Source: an uncultured Spirochaetales bacterium
GTDB taxonomy: Bacteria > Spirochaetota > Spirochaetia > JAFGXN01
Reading direction: 5' to 3'
NCBI GenBank assembly: GCA_949289575.1
Contig: CASEOG010000003.1
Span: 248,001-312,000 of the forward strand
Length of the DNA stretch: 64,000 nucleotides
A program made the position numbers and the translations under genes. This document shows positions 8,136 to 16,533 of this stretch, in pieces (within the stretch, counting starts at the first letter, position 1; each line of letters begins with the position of its first letter). The notes beneath the pieces are model-generated. The model made no database searches and was not told the DNA's origin. It saw only the letters and a list, made by a program, of their open reading frames with translations.

Positions 8136-10082
8136 CTATTTTCCCTTTTCCTTTTTCTTTTCCGGTTCCGCTTTCTCCCATTTCAGACTCTTAACCTTTT
8201 TGGAGGTGAGGCGGACTCCGGCCGCTTTCCATCCCTTAACCAGATAATCGGAAACCCGAAAGGTCTCTTCCAGGATTTTGACACGCGGAGCCGGTTCGTA
8301 CACTATATTAACGGCAACATCGGTCTTTGTCGTTAGTTTCAGAAGCGAAGAATCTTCGGGAATAAACGGATAAACTTTATCGGTGATAAATTTTTCGATT
8401 TTAAACCGCTTCAGACAAAGATTCCCGCTCTTTTTTTCTTTATAAACGGCCGTGAAAATCAGTTTTTCGATTTCGTCTTTATCCGCCAGACAGGCAAACT
8501 GCAGCCCTTTATCGACAAACAGCTTATCGCAGACTTTGACAACCTTGAAAAAACCGCCTTTGGGAATGATCAGAATCCGGTCAAACTCCGACACCCGAAA
8601 CAGCTCTTTTCCCGAACGCACTCCCAGTCCGAGATAGCCGGTTTCCGCATCGTAATAGAGCGGCTGATCGCGTTTGGCGGCCTGCTTTTCCGCCACCTGC
8701 GTAAACGATGTGATTTCCGTTTTACGTTTCAGCGTTTCCGCCGGAAATTCCTTTTTGATTTCGTCGAGATAACCGACCGCATAAGCGACGATGTTTTTGA
8801 GATGCTTTTTGATTTCCTTAATTTCGTTTTCGATCTGACGCATCTCTTCTTTTGCTTTGTTGATATCGTAGAGCGAAATGCGGCGAATCGGAATGCGTAG
8901 CAGCCGCTCGACATCCTCGGTTGTCACCTCGCGGCGGATGATATCGGCAAAAGGGGCCAGCCCTTTCAACACGGCATCGATCACTCCCTGCGCCGTTTTG
9001 ACCGTTTCGATTTTTTTGTAGATGCGCTCCTCGATAAAAATCTGCTCCAGTGTCCGGGCGTGGTGTTTGTCTTCGAGTTTGCGTTTGTCGTTTTCCAACT
9101 CCGCCTTGAGAATGGACGTCAGATGTCCCGCATGGTGACGGATGACATCGGTGACCGTCATCTGTTTCGGCAGCCGGTCTTCGATGACCAACAGATTGAC
9201 CGGAATCGAAATCTCGCAGTCGGTGTAGGCGTACAGCGAATCGATTACCTCGGACGCCTGCACGCCGCGCGCCAGATGAATTTCGATGGCCACCTCTTCG
9301 GCAGTCAGATCGTTGATATGCGACACTTTGATTTTTCCGCGCCGTGCCGCCGCCTCAATCGATTCGGTCAGCGATTCGGTCGTTACCCCGAACGGCAGCT
9401 CGCGGATGATGATTTTCTTGCCGTCCTTCGTAATATCGAACTTGGCGCGGCACAGCACTTTGCCGTTGCCGTCGCGGTAGTCGGAGACATCCAGATAACC
9501 GCCGGTGAAAAAATCGGGGAAGAGCCGGAACGGCTCGCCGCGTAAGGCACACTGCACCGCGGTGAGGACCTCCTCCAGATTATGCGGCAGGATTTTCGTG
9601 GTCATCCCGACCGCGATTCCCTCCGCCCCCTGCACCAGCACCAGCGGAATCTTGCACGGAAAGGTGATCGGTTCCTTATTGCGGCCGTCGTAACTGTCTT
9701 CGTATTCGGTTATCTCCGGACTGTAAAGCAGCTTTTTGGCAATCGGCAGCAGGCGGCACTCGATGTACCGGGCAGCCGACGCCGCGTGACCGGTAAACTG
9801 ATTGCCGAAGTTTCCCTGTTTGTCGATGAAGAGATCCTTGTTGGCCAGCACCACCAGTGCCGAATAAATCGACGCATCGCCGTGCGGGTGATACTTCATC
9901 GTGTGACCGACCACATTGGCCACCTTATGAAAACGGCCGTCGTCCATCTCAATCAGCGAATGCAGAATCCGCCGCTGAACCGGTTTCAGTCCGTCATTCA
10001 GATGCGGAATGGCGCGGTCTTTGATGACGTACGAAGCGTATTCCAGAAAGTTTTTATCGTAAAGCTGATTGACGAACGGCAT
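8136..10082 (-). CDS. parC: Topoisomerase IV subunit A-like (ParC/GyrA family), short form
   Basis: 648 residues. The breakage-reunion domain is intact: the DGLKPVQRRIL helix at 30-40, HPHGDASIY at 65-73, and AASAARYIECR with the DNA-linking Tyr at 106. A long coiled coil spans roughly 330-450. The C-terminal part is short compared with GyrA (about 800-870 residues) and no GyrA-box was seen, which favours a decatenase over a supercoiling gyrase. The start codon overlaps the parE stop (TAATG). The C-terminus is a basic, lysine-rich tail. The partner subunit is the gene immediately upstream. Confidence 0.92.
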   Translation of the reverse strand: MPFVNQLYDKNFLEYASYVIKDRAIPHLNDGLKPVQRRILHSLIEMDDGRFHKVANVVGHTMKYHPHGDASIYSALVVLANKDLFIDKQGNFGNQFTGHAASAARYIECRLLPIAKKLLYSPEITEYEDSYDGRNKEPITFPCKIPLVLVQGAEGIAVGMTTKILPHNLEEVLTAVQCALRGEPFRLFPDFFTGGYLDVSDYRDGNGKVLCRAKFDITKDGKKIIIRELPFGVTTESLTESIEAAARRGKIKVSHINDLTAEEVAIEIHLARGVQASEVIDSLYAYTDCEISIPVNLLVIEDRLPKQMTVTDVIRHHAGHLTSILKAELENDKRKLEDKHHARTLEQIFIEERIYKKIETVKTAQGVIDAVLKGLAPFADIIRREVTTEDVERLLRIPIRRISLYDINKAKEEMRQIENEIKEIKKHLKNIVAYAVGYLDEIKKEFPAETLKRKTEITSFTQVAEKQAAKRDQPLYYDAETGYLGLGVRSGKELFRVSEFDRILIIPKGGFFKVVKVCDKLFVDKGLQFACLADKDEIEKLIFTAVYKEKKSGNLCLKRFKIEKFITDKVYPFIPEDSSLLKLTTKTDVAVNIVYEPAPRVKILEETFRVSDYLVKGWKAAGVRLTSKKVKSLKWEKAEPEKKKEKGK

Positions 10083-11893
10083 TAAATCAAATTCTCCATA
10101 ATGTACGATTTACGCTCGGGCGTATTCTTGCCCATGTAAAACTCCAGCGTCTCATTGATATCGTGCGACGACTTAATCTCGACCTTCACCAGCCGGATAT
10201 CCTCGCCGATAAACTGCCCGAACTCATCGGGAGAAATCTCTCCCAACCCTTTAAACCGCGTCACTTCCGGATTTTTGACCGTTTTGGCCGCATTGTCACG
10301 CTCTTTCTCGGTGTAGCAGTACGCGGTCTCCTTGTTGTTCTTCGCATTGCGCACCCGAAAGAGCGGCGTCTCCAGAATATAAACGTGCCCGCGTTTCACC
10401 AGATCTTCGAAAAAGGTGAGAAAAATCGTCAGAATCAGATTGCGGATATGGAAGCCGTCGTTATCGGCATCGGTGGCCAGCACCACTTTGTCGTAGCGCA
10501 AATCGTCAATCGAGTTTTCGATTCCGAGCGCTTTGACAATGTTATGAATCTCCTCATTTTTGTAAATCTCGGTTTTCTTTTTGCCGAATACGTTGAGCGG
10601 CTTGCCGCGCAGAGAGAAAATCGCCTGTTTGTAGACATCTCGCTTTTTGACCATGGAACCGGAGGCCGACTGTCCCTCGGTGAGAAAAATCATCGTATTC
10701 TCGCCCTTTTCTTTATCCTCGCCCTTGTGGTATTTGCAGTCGTTGAGACTCGGAATACGGAGCGCCGTCTTTTTGCTCAGCTCTTTCGCCTCTTTGCGCA
10801 CCGCATTGAGCTCTTTGCGCAGATTCTCGTTATTGACGATTTTGGCCTGAATCTTTTTGGCTGTCTCTCCGTTTTTGTGAAGAAAATCGATGACCGCCGA
10901 TTTGACTTCCTGAACAATCCACGCTTTGATGTTGGTGTTGCCCAGCTTGTTCTTGGTCTGACTTTCGAAAACCGGGTCTTTGATCTTCACCGACACCGCG
11001 CCGACAATGCCCTCGCGCACATCGACACCCGAATAAGCTTTTTTGTAGAATTCGTTGAGTCCTTTGAGAAGCCCCTCTTTGTAGGCGCTTTCGTGGGTGC
11101 CGCCGTCGGATGTATACTGCCCGTTGACGAACGAATAAAATGTTTCGCCGTAGTTGAGCGTGTGGGTAAAGACAAATTCGATTTTATCGCCCCGGTAGTA
11201 GAGCGGCGTATACATCTCTTTGTCGCCCAAATCTTCCTGCAGCAGATCGAGCAGGCCGTTTTTGGAAATATATTTGGTGCCGTTGTAATCGAGCTCCAGT
11301 CCGGCGTTGAGATAGGTGTAGTTTTTGATCCGTTTTTCGATGAATTCGTCGTTGAAGTCGTACTCGCCGAAAATTTCTTCGTCGGGTTCGAATTCGATGA
11401 AAGTGCCGTCGGCTTCGGTCGTGCTTTTAATCTGCCGCTCTTTCAGCAGCTTCCCTTTGGAAAAGACCGCTTCCGCCGCCTTGCCGCCGCGGACGGCCAC
11501 CGCACGAAAATGGGACGACAGCGCATTGACCGCCTTGGTGCCGACACCGTTGAGGCCGACCGAAAACTGAAACACATCGTCGTTGTATTTGGCCCCGGTG
11601 TTGATGACCGAAACGCATTCGACCAGCTTGCCCAGCGGAATGCCGCGCCCGAAATCGCGCACCTTAATCCGCTTCCCGTCGCGGCCGACAATAATCCGCC
11701 TGCCGTGGCCCATAATAAACTCGTCGACGCTGTTGTCGATCACCTCTTTCAGCAGCACATAAATTCCGTCGTCCGGATCTTTTCCGCTGCCCAAACGCCC
11801 GATGTACATTCCCGACCGCAGCCGGATATGTTCCAGCGAACTCAGTGTCTTAATTTTGCTCTCGTCATAGACGGGCTGTTTTTTTTCTCCCAT
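10082..11893 (-). CDS. parE: Topoisomerase IV subunit B-like (ParE/GyrB family)
   Basis: 603 residues. The GHKL ATPase domain shows KEVIDNSVDEF (Mg-binding Asn), DFGRGIP and GLNGVGTKAVNAL. The TOPRIM domain shows LTEGQSASG and the acidic ATDADNDGFHI. ParE passes one duplex through another together with ParC, using ATP. Length matches ParE rather than the longest GyrB forms. First gene of a three-gene operon (parE, parC, 631-residue protein), with its own promoter and an ordinary leader of about 50 nt. Confidence 0.93.
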   Translation of the reverse strand: MGEKKQPVYDESKIKTLSSLEHIRLRSGMYIGRLGSGKDPDDGIYVLLKEVIDNSVDEFIMGHGRRIIVGRDGKRIKVRDFGRGIPLGKLVECVSVINTGAKYNDDVFQFSVGLNGVGTKAVNALSSHFRAVAVRGGKAAEAVFSKGKLLKERQIKSTTEADGTFIEFEPDEEIFGEYDFNDEFIEKRIKNYTYLNAGLELDYNGTKYISKNGLLDLLQEDLGDKEMYTPLYYRGDKIEFVFTHTLNYGETFYSFVNGQYTSDGGTHESAYKEGLLKGLNEFYKKAYSGVDVREGIVGAVSVKIKDPVFESQTKNKLGNTNIKAWIVQEVKSAVIDFLHKNGETAKKIQAKIVNNENLRKELNAVRKEAKELSKKTALRIPSLNDCKYHKGEDKEKGENTMIFLTEGQSASGSMVKKRDVYKQAIFSLRGKPLNVFGKKKTEIYKNEEIHNIVKALGIENSIDDLRYDKVVLATDADNDGFHIRNLILTIFLTFFEDLVKRGHVYILETPLFRVRNAKNNKETAYCYTEKERDNAAKTVKNPEVTRFKGLGEISPDEFGQFIGEDIRLVKVEIKSSHDINETLEFYMGKNTPERKSYIMENLI

Positions 11894-11946
11894 TGCGACC
11901 TGCCTGTCATTTCATTACAAGGAAATCGTAACCCCAGTTTACGCAA

Positions 11947-11975
11947 ATGATACCACATCTTCATCTTTTTGACAA
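11947..11975 (-). promoter_or_regulatory. parE operon promoter
   Basis: Minus strand: TTGTCA (11975-11970), 17-nt spacer, TATCAT (11952-11947). The leader to the ATG at 11893 is about 45-50 nt, in contrast to the leaderless genes nearby. Confidence 0.7.
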
Positions 11976-12022
11976 GAAAATATTTCGGGTTTCGGGGAGA
12001 GGGGGGGAAGCAGCCGGGATCG

Positions 12023-12274
12023 TTATTTTGTTGTCGAGACTTTTACGACGATCGCCTGACCTTCTTTATCGCGCAGAATATAATCTACGTTTATATCTTC
12101 GCCGGAAAATTCCGTATATTCCTCCGCTTCTTTTTTGACCAATTCTGTTATTTCTTCATCACTCGCCTTAAGCAAAGTCTTCATTGAAGTTTGATCGTCA
12201 AGGGTAAGCGGTTTCTTTTTGCAGGAAACGACACTCGCTATTATCGCTAAACCGATGATTAAGCACTTTTTCAT
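12023..12274 (-). CDS. Small lipoprotein
   Basis: 83 residues. Signal peptide with lipobox SVVSC (Cys at about residue 18) followed by KKK, then a charged helical stretch and a short beta-like end. No family recognised. A Shine-Dalgarno (TAGGAG) lies 9-10 nt before ATG. It sits about 110 nt downstream of another small lipoprotein gene on the same strand and may share its transcript. This pair separates the parE operon from the WYL regulator. Confidence 0.75.
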   Translation of the reverse strand: MKKCLIIGLAIIASVVSCKKKPLTLDDQTSMKTLLKASDEEITELVKKEAEEYTEFSGEDINVDYILRDKEGQAIVVKVSTTK

Positions 12275-12382
12275 TTTATTTTCTCCTATAAAAATATGGA
12301 AAGATCTGAATGAGGACAGAACTCATCTGTTTTCATTCTTGAAATAAAGCCGATACCTTTTTGTAAGATTTTTTCCTGTGTC

Positions 12383-12766
12383 TTAAAAACTGAACACACC
12401 GGAAAATGCCTCGGACAAAGTGTCGGCAGAAACAAAAACTTTGTATTTATAGCCGCCGTCAAAGAAAGCAATTTCGACAGCAGTCTCTTTATCTCCCATA
12501 ACAACAATATTTCTCTCTTTATCTTCGATTTTAAAAATCAAATTGTTCATTTTAACTATTTCTTCACCGTCAAAAAGATCTGTATCACGCCATGATTTCA
12601 AGGTTACACTCTCGTCATAAACAGTTTCGGCGATCATTGAAACATAACTGTTCACAACTTTTTTACCGTCTTCGCCGACAGTCACGACCGACAGAACTTC
12701 ATCGCAACTTGTAAGTAAAAGCAGTAATGAACAGACCAGAACTCCAAGACAAAGCTTTTTTTTCAT
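12383..12766 (-). CDS. Small lipoprotein
   Basis: 127 residues from MKKKLCLG; a longer frame starting 12 codons upstream lacks the Shine-Dalgarno, whereas GAGGAGCG precedes this ATG. The lipobox is LLTSC at about residue 20. The mature part is mixed beta and helical, with a DKERNIVVMGDKETAVEI segment that suggests paired beta strands. No family recognised. Confidence 0.78.
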   Translation of the reverse strand: MKKKLCLGVLVCSLLLLLTSCDEVLSVVTVGEDGKKVVNSYVSMIAETVYDESVTLKSWRDTDLFDGEEIVKMNNLIFKIEDKERNIVVMGDKETAVEIAFFDGGYKYKVFVSADTLSEAFSGVFSF

Positions 12767-12800
12767 AAAACGCTCCTCAAAAAGGTTACAAAGATTCTTC

Positions 12801-12830
12801 AAAATATCATGTTATTGCCGTTTCTGTCAA
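12801..12830 (-). promoter_or_regulatory. Promoter of the small lipoprotein genes
   Basis: Minus strand: perfect TTGACA (12830-12825), 18-nt spacer, TATTTT (12806-12801). The leader is about 30 nt and ends in a good Shine-Dalgarno. The interval 12831-13024 beyond it holds no gene I can support. Confidence 0.65.
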
Positions 12831-13024
12831 TAATCGTCCGTTACACCGCTTACTGAATGATCGGATTTTCTTTCATCATCTTTTTTTTCAATGCGTGACC
12901 GCAAAGGAGTAAAAATCAAGGGATCATGAAATCTGTAATTCGCTAAAAAACCCGAAAACATCAATCCGATACGACTGCCGACCGAAGGTCGTCTTTGGAT
13001 TTTTTGAAACTTCTCCGAAACTTC

Positions 13025-13053
13025 TTGCACTCTGCCATTATATGTCTTATAGT
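13025..13053 (+). promoter_or_regulatory. Promoter of the WYL regulator gene
   Basis: TTGCAC (13025-13030), 17-nt spacer, TATAGT (13048-13053). A GAGGGGTGAAG Shine-Dalgarno directly precedes the ATG at 13081. A longer frame that opens at 13042 begins inside this promoter and is not credible as the start. Confidence 0.7.
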
Positions 13054-13080
13054 AGAGGGTATACATACAGAGGGGTGAAG

Positions 13081-14088
13081 ATGAAAACGGGAAAAGAAGA
13101 CGGAACGCCGAAAAGCAACGAGCTGGTGCAGACATTACGCATTCACGAGATGGACGATATGATCCGCAGCGGGCGGTATCCCAACGCGGGCGATTTTGCA
13201 CGCCATTTCGAAGTGTCGGTGAGAACGGTCAGCCGCGATCTCGATATTTTGCGCGACCGCTACCGCGCGCCGCTGGAATTCGATAAAAAGAAAAACGGCT
13301 GGTATTACACCGAACCCAATTTCTTCATCAAGTACATTCCGATTTCGGAAGGAGAACTTTTCGCGATTGCGCTGTTCGAGCCGCTGATGAAGCAGTACGA
13401 AAATACGCCGATTGAAGAGCCGCTGCGCAACGTTTTCCGCAAAATAGCCGCGTCGATGCCGAAACAGATTTCCGTCGATTCGGTCTTTGCCGGCAACCGC
13501 TTCACTTTTATCCCCGACCGGCTGCCCGATATCGCCATCGATACCTTCCGCACCGTCACCGAAGCCGCCGCCCTCACCCGCACGCTGGAGTTTGAATACC
13601 GGCCGCTGCAGAAAACCACCTACATGAAACGCCGCTTCGACCCTTACCACATTCTCTGCCAGAAAGGCGGCTGGTACGCCGTCGGCTACTGTCACCATAC
13701 CGGAGAAATCCGCACCTTCGCTTTTTCGCGCATGCGCAAATGCCGCATCACCGACAGCCGTTTTACTCTGCCGCAGGACTTCGACCCGGACCGCTACATC
13801 GACAGCAGCGTCGGGATTTGGGCCAAAGAGCGCGAACCGGAAACCTACCGGATGATTTTCACCGCCGACATCGGTACCTTCGCCGCCGAGCAGTTTGCTT
13901 CCGCCGGCAACGGGGCCGCCGCCGAAACGCTTGAGGACGGCAGTGTCGCGGTGACGGTCACCACCAACCAGCGCGAGGAGATGAAACGGTTTGTGCTGGG
14001 ACAGGGAGCGACCGTACGGGTTCTCGAACCGGCTTCGTTTGTCGAAGAACTGAAAGCCGAGCTCGAAGCGATGAAAAAGTTATACTGA
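13081..14088 (+). CDS. WYL-domain transcriptional regulator
   Basis: 335 residues. The N-terminal helix-turn-helix (about 20-65; DFARHFEVSVRTVSRDLDIL is a DeoR-like reading helix) is followed by a central WYL domain with YHILCQKGGWYAVGYCH and a C-terminal WCX-like extension. WYL proteins bind small ligands or nucleic acids and often regulate DNA-damage, defence or metabolic genes. Target unknown. The next gene, glutamate dehydrogenase, has its own promoter on the same strand, so it could be a target, but the sequence offers no proof. Confidence 0.88.
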   Translation: MKTGKEDGTPKSNELVQTLRIHEMDDMIRSGRYPNAGDFARHFEVSVRTVSRDLDILRDRYRAPLEFDKKKNGWYYTEPNFFIKYIPISEGELFAIALFEPLMKQYENTPIEEPLRNVFRKIAASMPKQISVDSVFAGNRFTFIPDRLPDIAIDTFRTVTEAAALTRTLEFEYRPLQKTTYMKRRFDPYHILCQKGGWYAVGYCHHTGEIRTFAFSRMRKCRITDSRFTLPQDFDPDRYIDSSVGIWAKEREPETYRMIFTADIGTFAAEQFASAGNGAAAETLEDGSVAVTVTTNQREEMKRFVLGQGATVRVLEPASFVEELKAELEAMKKLY

Positions 14089-14104
14089 AAACCGTATTTT
14101 TCTT

Positions 14105-14144
14105 TTGACTTTCCTCCTTTCGGTGTTACAATAATGAAAGGAGG
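14105..14144 (+). promoter_or_regulatory. gdhA promoter and Shine-Dalgarno
   Basis: TTGACT (14105-14110), 16-nt spacer, TACAAT (14127-14132), then a strong AAAGGAGG at 14137-14144, six nt before ATG. The leader is only about 12 nt and consists mostly of the ribosome-binding site. Confidence 0.75.
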
Positions 14145-14150
14145 CCGAAT

Positions 14151-15407
14151 ATGTCGGACAAATACAATCCCTACACCAATTTTCTGTCGGTTCTGGACCG
14201 GGCGGCGAAAGCGGTCGGTCTGAAAGAGGACGATTACATTCTTCTTCGTTATCCGGAAAGAGAACTGAAAGTTTCCGTGCCCGTCCGCATGGATGACGGT
14301 TCGGTGCGTGTTTTCGAAGGTTACCGCGTTCAGCACAGCACCTCCCGCGGACCGGCGAAAGGCGGCATCCGTTTCCATCCCGATGTCAATATCGATGAAG
14401 TGAAAGCGCTGGCGGCATGGATGAGTCTCAAATGCGCCGTTGTCAATATTCCTTACGGCGGAGCCAAAGGCGGCGTCTGCGTCGACCCGTCGACGTTATC
14501 GGCGGCCGAACGCGAGCGGCTGACGCGCCGCTATACCGCCATGATTCTGCCGATCATCGGCCCCGAAAAAGATATTCCGGCTCCCGATGTGGGAACCAAT
14601 GCGCAGGTGATGGACTGGATTATGGATACCTACTCGATGATGAACGGCTACACGATTCACGGTGTCGTGACCGGGAAAGACCCGGAAGTGGGCGGTTCGG
14701 TCGGACGGACGGAAGCCACCGGCCGCGGTGTGATGATTGTCACGCTGGAAGTGCTGCGGCAAACCGGGCAGGATCCGAAAAAGGTGACGGTGGCTGTTCA
14801 GGGAATGGGCAATGTCGGCTGCACCGCCGCGGTTTTGCTGCATGAAAAAGGATGCCGCATCGTGGCCGTTTCCGATGTCTCCGGCGGTCTGCGCTGCGAC
14901 AGCGGACTCGATATTCCCGCGATTGCCGCTTATGTCAAAAACGGCGGTCTGCTGAAAGATTACGACGCCCCCGATGTACATCATATTTCCAACGACGAAC
15001 TGCTGACCGGTGCCTGCGACATTCTGATTCCGGCCGCTCTCGAAAATCAGATAACCGCTTCCGTTGCCGAACGGTTACATGCAAAGCTGATTGTCGAAGC
15101 CGCCAACGGTCCGACCGCTGCCGACGCCGATGCGGTTTTGGAACGGCGCGGCATTCCGGTTTATCCCGATATTCTGGTCAACGCCGGCGGTGTCGTCGTC
15201 TCCTATTTCGAATGGGTGCAGAACCTCCAGGAGCTGACATGGGAAATCACCGATGTCAACGAAATGCTGGAAAAAGTGATGAAACGGGCTTTCGGCGAAG
15301 TGACCGCCAAAGCGGCCGCCTTCGGCATTAACTACCGTCTGGCCGCCTACGCCGTCGCCGTCGACCGTATCTGCACCGCCAAGAAAAAACGGGGCATTTT
15401 CCCGTAA
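14151..15407 (+). CDS. gdhA: Glutamate dehydrogenase (Glu/Leu/Phe/Val family)
   Basis: 418 residues, full length. It interconverts glutamate with 2-oxoglutarate plus ammonia. The substrate site shows GPAKGGIRFHPDV and the catalytic-Lys segment IPYGGAKGGV, then APDVGTNAQVMDW. The coenzyme domain starts with VQGMGNVG. This is the hexameric 420-residue class; NAD versus NADP preference cannot be read with confidence. It has its own strong promoter and ribosome-binding site 60 nt after the WYL regulator. Confidence 0.93.
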   Translation: MSDKYNPYTNFLSVLDRAAKAVGLKEDDYILLRYPERELKVSVPVRMDDGSVRVFEGYRVQHSTSRGPAKGGIRFHPDVNIDEVKALAAWMSLKCAVVNIPYGGAKGGVCVDPSTLSAAERERLTRRYTAMILPIIGPEKDIPAPDVGTNAQVMDWIMDTYSMMNGYTIHGVVTGKDPEVGGSVGRTEATGRGVMIVTLEVLRQTGQDPKKVTVAVQGMGNVGCTAAVLLHEKGCRIVAVSDVSGGLRCDSGLDIPAIAAYVKNGGLLKDYDAPDVHHISNDELLTGACDILIPAALENQITASVAERLHAKLIVEAANGPTAADADAVLERRGIPVYPDILVNAGGVVVSYFEWVQNLQELTWEITDVNEMLEKVMKRAFGEVTAKAAAFGINYRLAAYAVAVDRICTAKKKRGIFP

Positions 15408-15511
15408 GCGCCGGCGGACCCGGCATCCGTTTGCGGAGACTCTTTAACGACAGCGCGGTTCGGCTGTTTCATACGGACGAAACACTTTATTTCAGACTGT
15501 AAAAATTCAAA

Positions 15512-15543
15512 AAGCTGCGGACGGATTGCCCGTTCCGCAGCTT
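15512..15543 (-). terminator. Hairpin terminator downstream of the restriction-modification genes
   Basis: Stem AAGCTGCGGA pairing with TCCGCAGCTT plus inner CGG/CCG. On the minus strand it is followed by TTTTTGAATTTTT. The plus-strand side has only a weak T run, so it may serve gdhA poorly. The gap 15408-15511 shows nothing else. Confidence 0.6.
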
Positions 15544-15588
15544 CGGCTTTTCGTAAACATCATGATTGACGGTTAAAAATACCGGCAA
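15532..15588. repeat. Left flank repeat of the restriction-modification island
   Basis: The segment CCGCAGCTTCGGCTTTTCGTAA...AAAAATACCGGCAA matches 18373-18409 except for an internal insertion of about 17 nt here. The two copies bracket the AT-rich methylase/endonuclease genes. Confidence 0.6.
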
Positions 15589-15643
15589 GAGTGCGGGCTT
15601 CGTCAGTAACGGTTTCGGTCGAAAGATATTGCAGCAGTGCTTT
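15581..15643 (-). pseudogene. Remnant of an rpn-type nuclease gene
   Basis: Read on the minus strand, this segment encodes KALLQYLSTETVTDEARTLA, almost identical to an internal piece of the Rpn-like protein encoded at 18431-19335 (KALLRYLSTETVTDEAR). It stops after a few more codons (GIFNRQS) and lacks both ends of the gene. It adjoins the 3' end of the DpnA-like methylase. I read it as the scar of an rpn copy left beside the island. Confidence 0.7.
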
Positions 15644-15647
15644 GTTA

Positions 15648-16532
15648 TTAATCTATATCAAGATCCTTGCCGTAATAGGGATTTGATTCTCTGACTTCCG
15701 GAATATCCGAACATTTTGTATCACTGTATTTTGCTATTCGTTGATAGTAATCATGTTTAATTTTTTTATCGTTCAATTCTTCTCTGCGATTCCTTGACAT
15801 TTCAAGAAATTCTGTCTCACGCTCTATGCCTAAAAATCGACGGCCGAGAATTGTGGCTGCTATTCCTGTAGTGGAACTTCCGGAAAAAGGATCCAGAATC
15901 CAATCATTTTCTTTTGTGGAAGCAAGAATTATTCTTGCCAGCAACGGTAAGGGTTTTTGTGTAGGATGTTTGCCGCATGATTTTTCCCATTTTGCTATTG
16001 CCGGAAGCGTCCATACATCACGCATCTGAGTTCCGCCATTTATTTCTTTCATCAGTTCATAATTAAAATAATGTTTTGATTTATTGGATTTTTTCGCCCA
16101 CAGAATAAACTCTGTCGAATGTGTAAAAAATCTGCATGACAAATTGGGCGGAGGATTGTTTTTTTGCCATGTAATGCAATTAAGAATTTTATATCCTGAT
16201 TCCGTCATGGATTGAGCAACAGAAAAAATATTGTGAAATGTTCCGGAAACCCAAATTGTACCATCATCTGTTAACTTTTCACGACACAGAGAAAGCCATT
16301 GTTTATTAAAATCATTATCTTTTTCAAAGCCTTGAGACTTATCCCAATCGCCTTTGTTTACGGAAACTTGCTTCCCCGACTGAACAGAAAATCCTCCGTT
16401 AGAAAGAAAATATGGCGGATCTGCAAAAATCATATCAAATTTAAAATTGATATTCGGAAGCAATTCCAAACAATTCCCTTTGGAAAGCGTGAAATCTAAA
16501 TTTTCAGATCGATACCATGCTTTGATAGAAAT
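15648..16532 (-). CDS. dpnA: DpnA-like adenine-N6 DNA methyltransferase
   Basis: 294 residues if started at an ATT codon; 273 if at the first conventional start (TTG at 16469). Beta-class order: catalytic DPPYFLSNGG precedes the AdoMet motif DPFSGSSTTG. HPTQKP and THSTEFILWA are typical of the second methylase of DpnII systems, which protects GATC sites and can act on single strands. The longer N-terminus (SIKAWYRSENLDFTLSKGNC) looks like genuine methylase sequence, yet contains no ATG, GTG or TTG before residue 22. A strong AAGAGGAG lies 7 nt ahead of the ATT, inside the end of dpnII. AT-rich relative to the surroundings. Confidence 0.85.
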   Translation of the reverse strand: MSIKAWYRSENLDFTLSKGNCLELLPNINFKFDMIFADPPYFLSNGGFSVQSGKQVSVNKGDWDKSQGFEKDNDFNKQWLSLCREKLTDDGTIWVSGTFHNIFSVAQSMTESGYKILNCITWQKNNPPPNLSCRFFTHSTEFILWAKKSNKSKHYFNYELMKEINGGTQMRDVWTLPAIAKWEKSCGKHPTQKPLPLLARIILASTKENDWILDPFSGSSTTGIAATILGRRFLGIERETEFLEMSRNRREELNDKKIKHDYYQRIAKYSDTKCSDIPEVRESNPYYGKDLDID

Positions 16533-16533
16533 T

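Noticed and set aside
10163-11950. 595-codon plus-strand frame opposite parE
   Set aside because: Mirror of the parE reading frame with repeated FVV/DDR-type composition and no ribosome-binding site. parE motifs are complete on the other strand.
12827-13201. 124-codon minus-strand frame ahead of the WYL gene
   Set aside because: It overlaps the start of the WYL gene and its promoter and has an unstructured, Arg/Ser-rich product.
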